NCBI GenBank assembly: GCA_009177185.1
Contig: WFMB01000009.1
Coordinates: forward strand, 6,543-12,647
From: Bacteroidales bacterium
GTDB taxonomy: Bacteria; Bacteroidota; Bacteroidia; Bacteroidales; Bacteroidaceae
Length of the DNA stretch: 6,105 bases
Direction: 5' to 3'
The number at the start of each line of letters is the position of its first letter. Positions within the stretch are counted from its first letter, which is position 1. Shown one piece after another: positions 3,618 through 6,105 of the stretch. The notes beneath the pieces were generated by a model that searched no databases, had not been told where the DNA came from, and worked only from the letters and a program-made list of their open reading frames with translations. Both the position numbers and the translations under genes were made by a program.

Positions 3618-4970
3618 ATGTTTGAAAACTTGAGCGAAAGGCTTGAACGGTCTTTCAAGATACTGAAGGGTGAAGGCAAAATCACCGAAATCAATGTGGC
3701 GGAAACGCTGAAGGACGTGCGGAAGGCACTGCTGGAGGCCGACGTGAACTATAAGGTTGCCAAGACGTTCACCGACACGGTAAAGCAGAAAGCACTGGGT
3801 CAGAACGTGCTGACCGCGGTGAAACCGGGTCAGATGATGGTTAAGATTGTACATGACGAGCTGGCAGAACTGATGGGTGGTCAAGCCACGGAACTGAACC
3901 TGACGGGACGCCCAACAATCATCTTGATGGCGGGCTTGAACGGTGCTGGTAAGACAACCATGTCGGGCAAGCTGGCACTGCGGTTAAAAACACAGAACTA
4001 CAAGAAGCCATTGCTCGCAGCGTGTGACACGTTCCGTCCTGCGGCTATGGAACAGCTGCGTGTGCTGGCTGAGCAAGTGCAGGTGCCTTGCTATCTGGAG
4101 GAAGGTGCAACTGACCCGATTGCCGTGGCGAAGAATGCCATTCGCGAAGCCAAGGCGAAGGGAAATGACGTGGTGATTATCGACACCGCTGGTCGTCAGT
4201 CGATTGATGAGGAACTGATGGTACAGATAGAGCAAATCAAGGCGGCTGTCAATCCGAACGAGACGTTGCTCGTGGTGGATGCGATGACTGGTCAGGACGC
4301 TGTGAACACGGCAAAGACTTTCAACGAGCGTTTGGAGATTGACGGTGTGATTCTCACGAAGTTGGACGGCGACACCCGTGGCGGTGCAGCCCTGTCTATC
4401 CGCACGGTAGTGACGAAGCCCATCAAGTTTGTTGGTACGGGCGAGAAGATGGAGGCTCTTGATGTATTCCATCCCGAACGCATGGCTGACCGCATCCTCG
4501 GCATGGGCGACATCGTGTCGTTTGTGGAGCGCGCCCAGCAGCAGTTTGACGAGGAAGAAGCCAAGCGACTGGAGAAGAAAATTGCCAAAAACAAGTTTGA
4601 CTATAACGACTTCCTCGGACAAATCAACCAAATCAAGAAGATGGGTAACATTAAGGATTTGGCGTCGATGATTCCTGGTGTGGGCAAAGCTCTCAAAGAT
4701 GTCGATATTGATGACAACGCTTTCAAGTCGGTGGAGGCAATGATTGGCTCGATGACTCCATACGAACGTGAACACCCTGAGTGCATCAATATGTCACGCA
4801 AGATGCGTATTGCAAAGGGTTCGGGCAACTCGATTGATGAGGTGAACCGCATCACGAAGCAGTTTGAGCAAATGCGCAAGATGATGCGTCAGATGACCAG
4901 CCCCAAGATGGCACAGGCGATGGCGCAGATGCAGCGAATGAAAGGCATGAAGGGAATGCCGAAGTTCTAA
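3618..4970 (+). CDS. ffh: Signal recognition particle GTPase Ffh (SRP54)
   Basis: 450 residues, standard length. Ffh binds signal peptides on the ribosome, SRP RNA, and the receptor FtsY in a GTP-dependent cycle. The N domain is a helical bundle (1-95). The G domain holds the P-loop GLNGAGKTT (106-114; GLQGSGKTT is more common), DTFRPAA (137-143), DTAGR (189-193), TKLD (247-250) and VGTGEK (272-277). The M domain (about 300-450) has the RNA-binding helix-turn-helix INMSRKMRIAKGSG (390-403) and a methionine-rich end KMMRQMTSPKMAQAMAQMQR, which forms the signal-peptide groove. The start at 3618 (MFENLSERLE) is the family start. The gene sits 2 nt after dedA and 18 nt before folD. All key GTPase residues are present. 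Confidence 0.99.
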   Translation: MFENLSERLERSFKILKGEGKITEINVAETLKDVRKALLEADVNYKVAKTFTDTVKQKALGQNVLTAVKPGQMMVKIVHDELAELMGGQATELNLTGRPTIILMAGLNGAGKTTMSGKLALRLKTQNYKKPLLAACDTFRPAAMEQLRVLAEQVQVPCYLEEGATDPIAVAKNAIREAKAKGNDVVIIDTAGRQSIDEELMVQIEQIKAAVNPNETLLVVDAMTGQDAVNTAKTFNERLEIDGVILTKLDGDTRGGAALSIRTVVTKPIKFVGTGEKMEALDVFHPERMADRILGMGDIVSFVERAQQQFDEEEAKRLEKKIAKNKFDYNDFLGQINQIKKMGNIKDLASMIPGVGKALKDVDIDDNAFKSVEAMIGSMTPYEREHPECINMSRKMRIAKGSGNSIDEVNRITKQFEQMRKMMRQMTSPKMAQAMAQMQRMKGMKGMPKF

Positions 4971-4988
4971 AGAAAAATTACAGAAATC

Positions 4989-5867
4989 ATGCAACTGATA
5001 GACGGAAAAGCAACAGCGGCAGCCATCAAGGCTGAGATAGCAGACGAAGTGAAGAGAATCGTGGATGCGGGGGGCAAACGCCCACATCTGGCAGCCATCC
5101 TCGTGGGGCACGACGGTGGCAGCGAGACGTATGTGAAGAACAAAGTGCTGGCGTGCGAGGCTTGCGGCTTCACCTCTACCCTGCTCCGCTTTGAGGACGA
5201 CATCACAGAGGAGTTCCTGCTGGAACAAGTGGAGAAACTGAACAATGATGCCGATGTGGATGGCTTCATCGTGCAACTCCCCTTGCCGAAGCATATCTCA
5301 GAACAGAAAATCATCGAAGCCATTGACTACCGCAAGGATGTGGATGGATTCCACCCCATCAATGTGGGACGTATGGCGATTGGGCTTCCCTGCTATGTTT
5401 CAGCTACCCCACTGGGTATCATCACCCTGCTGAAACGCTACAACATTGAGACAAGCGGCAAGAAGTGTGTAGTTCTCGGTCGTTCCAACATTGTCGGCAA
5501 GCCTATGGCACAGCTGATGATGCAGAAGCAGTATGGCGATGCCACAGTGACCGTGTGCCACAGCCGCTCGAAGACATTGAAGGAGGAATGCCTACAAGCT
5601 GACATCATCATCGCAGCCATCGGCAAGCCCAACTTTGTGACAGCCGACATGGTGAAGGAAGGTGCTGTCATCATCGACGTGGGCACTACCCGTGTGCCTG
5701 ACCCTACCCGTAAGTCAGGCTTCCGTCTCAATGGCGACGTAGATTTCGAGCATGTAGCACCCAAATGTTCGTTCATCACCCCTGTACCAGGAGGCGTTGG
5801 CCCTATGACCATCTGCTCGCTGATGAAGAACACCCTCAGTGCTGGCCGCAAGGAGTTTTACCAATAA
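4989..5867 (+). CDS. folD: Bifunctional methylenetetrahydrofolate dehydrogenase / methenyltetrahydrofolate cyclohydrolase
   Basis: 292 residues, typical for FolD. This cytoplasmic enzyme interconverts 5,10-methylene-, 5,10-methenyl- and 10-formyl-tetrahydrofolate with NAD(P), supplying one-carbon units for purines and formyl-Met-tRNA. Seen here: the catalytic YVKNK with Tyr48 and Lys52, VQLPLPKH (95-102), [12 protein letters not shown] (116-127), SATPLGI (138-144; many homologues have Cys before TP), the Rossmann loop [12 protein letters not shown] (161-172), VDVGT-like IIDVGTTR (228-235) and the C-terminal signature [10 protein letters not shown] (265-274). The start at 4989 gives [10 protein letters not shown], the normal FolD start, after an A-rich spacer without Shine-Dalgarno. 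It is the last gene of the dedA-ffh-folD unit. Confidence 0.98.
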   Translation: MQLIDGKATAAAIKAEIADEVKRIVDAGGKRPHLAAILVGHDGGSETYVKNKVLACEACGFTSTLLRFEDDITEEFLLEQVEKLNNDADVDGFIVQLPLPKHISEQKIIEAIDYRKDVDGFHPINVGRMAIGLPCYVSATPLGIITLLKRYNIETSGKKCVVLGRSNIVGKPMAQLMMQKQYGDATVTVCHSRSKTLKEECLQADIIIAAIGKPNFVTADMVKEGAVIIDVGTTRVPDPTRKSGFRLNGDVDFEHVAPKCSFITPVPGGVGPMTICSLMKNTLSAGRKEFYQ

Positions 5868-5891
5868 GCTTTTCGTATCCCTGTAAAGCTC

Positions 5892-5924
5892 CGTTCTTGC
5901 TTCAAGGCACGCAATGCAAGAACG
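5892..5924. repeat. 9-bp inverted repeat after folD
   Basis: CGTTCTTGC (5892-5900) and GCAAGAACG (5916-5924) are perfect inverted copies with a 15-nt loop, 24 nt past the folD stop. No T run follows on the plus strand (AAAACGAGG), so it is not a terminator by itself. It may be a 3'-end stabilising hairpin upstream of the true terminator. Confidence 0.5.
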
Positions 5925-5957
5925 AAAACGAGGGCTTACAAAGAAGATAATTATACC

Positions 5958-6002
5958 AAGCGAAGAAAAAATGTGACGATTCTCAATTTTCTTCGCTTTT
6001 TT
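5958..6002 (+). terminator. Intrinsic terminator of the dedA-ffh-folD operon
   Basis: AAGCGAAGAAAA (5958-5969) pairs perfectly over 12 bp with TTTTCTTCGCTT (5987-5998) around a 17-nt loop and runs into a T tract (5997-6002). The T tract abuts the -33 element of the next promoter. Confidence 0.9.
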
Positions 6003-6003
6003 A

Positions 6004-6035
6004 TTTGGTCAATTCAAGAAAACTCCCTACCTTTG
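6004..6035 (+). promoter_or_regulatory. Bacteroidota promoter of tRNA-His
   Basis: TTTG (6004-6007), a 20-nt spacer, then TACCTTTG (6028-6035): both elements match the Bacteroidota sigma-ABfr consensus. It is followed by CACTCG, as at the other two strong promoters here. A perfect 5-bp hairpin (AGAGG 6046-6050, CCTCT 6056-6060) lies in the short tRNA leader. Confidence 0.85.
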
Positions 6036-6064
6036 CACTCGCAAAAGAGGAACAACCTCTACAT

Positions 6065-6105
6065 GGTGGATGTAGTTCAGTTGGTTAGAGCGTCAGATTG
6101 TGGTT
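6065..6105 (+). tRNA. tRNA-His (anticodon GUG), 3' part outside the window
   Basis: GTGGATG acceptor strand (6066-6072) preceded by an encoded G at 6065, the G-1 identity element of tRNA-His. The D arm GTTC/GAGC with loop AGTTGGTTA follows, then anticodon stem TCAGA and loop TTGTGGT with anticodon GTG. The window ends within the 3' side of the anticodon stem, so the variable and T arms are not seen. Confidence 0.93.

Noticed and set aside
5892..5924. Second operon terminator after folD
   Set aside because: The 9-bp stem is not followed by a T tract; the stem at 5958-5998 is the real terminator.

Overview
The window looks like a chromosomal segment from a Bacteroidota bacterium, most likely Bacteroidales and Prevotella-like. 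Three points support this: promoters of the form TTTG-N19/20-TAnnTTTG (three carry TACCTTTG), protein-coding starts that mostly lack a Shine-Dalgarno sequence, and housekeeping proteins (Ffh, FolD, DedA) that read as Bacteroidales versions. Genus is an inference.

Left part (1-1674, minus strand, visibly AT-richer): a probable restriction-modification locus. The start of a gene resembling DUF262/GmrSD-type nucleases (1-76, cut by the window edge) lies 7 nt downstream of an EcoRI-family adenine DNA methyltransferase (84-1145). The methyltransferase carries an in-frame TGA at codon 26. Upstream is about 530 bp without a conventional gene, but it is not empty. Read in the direction of the methyltransferase it holds a candidate promoter, an 8-residue leader ORF with a perfect Shine-Dalgarno, a terminator-like hairpin with a T tract, a chain of mutually exclusive complementary segments, and a hairpin ending 3 nt before the methyltransferase ATG. 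This has the layout of a leader-peptide attenuator and is the most interesting part of the window. Further upstream is a four-copy palindromic repeat with an exact 21-bp period (1531-1614).

Middle (1675-2851, minus strand): an RNA and repair/sanitation cluster. A Bacteroidota promoter drives the SRP RNA gene, which runs directly into tRNA-Thr(UGU). An intrinsic terminator follows, then a NUDIX hydrolase and a single-domain O6-alkylguanine-DNA alkyltransferase 9 nt apart.

Right part (2964-6105, plus strand): a divergent operon dedA-ffh-folD with 2-nt and 18-nt gaps, ended by a 12-bp-stem terminator, followed by a promoter and tRNA-His(GUG) cut by the window end. The dedA ATG is so close to its promoter that the mRNA is probably leaderless. 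Both the RNA (2703-2814) and protein (Ffh) parts of the signal recognition particle lie within about 1 kb in divergent units, beside a membrane protein of the DedA family.
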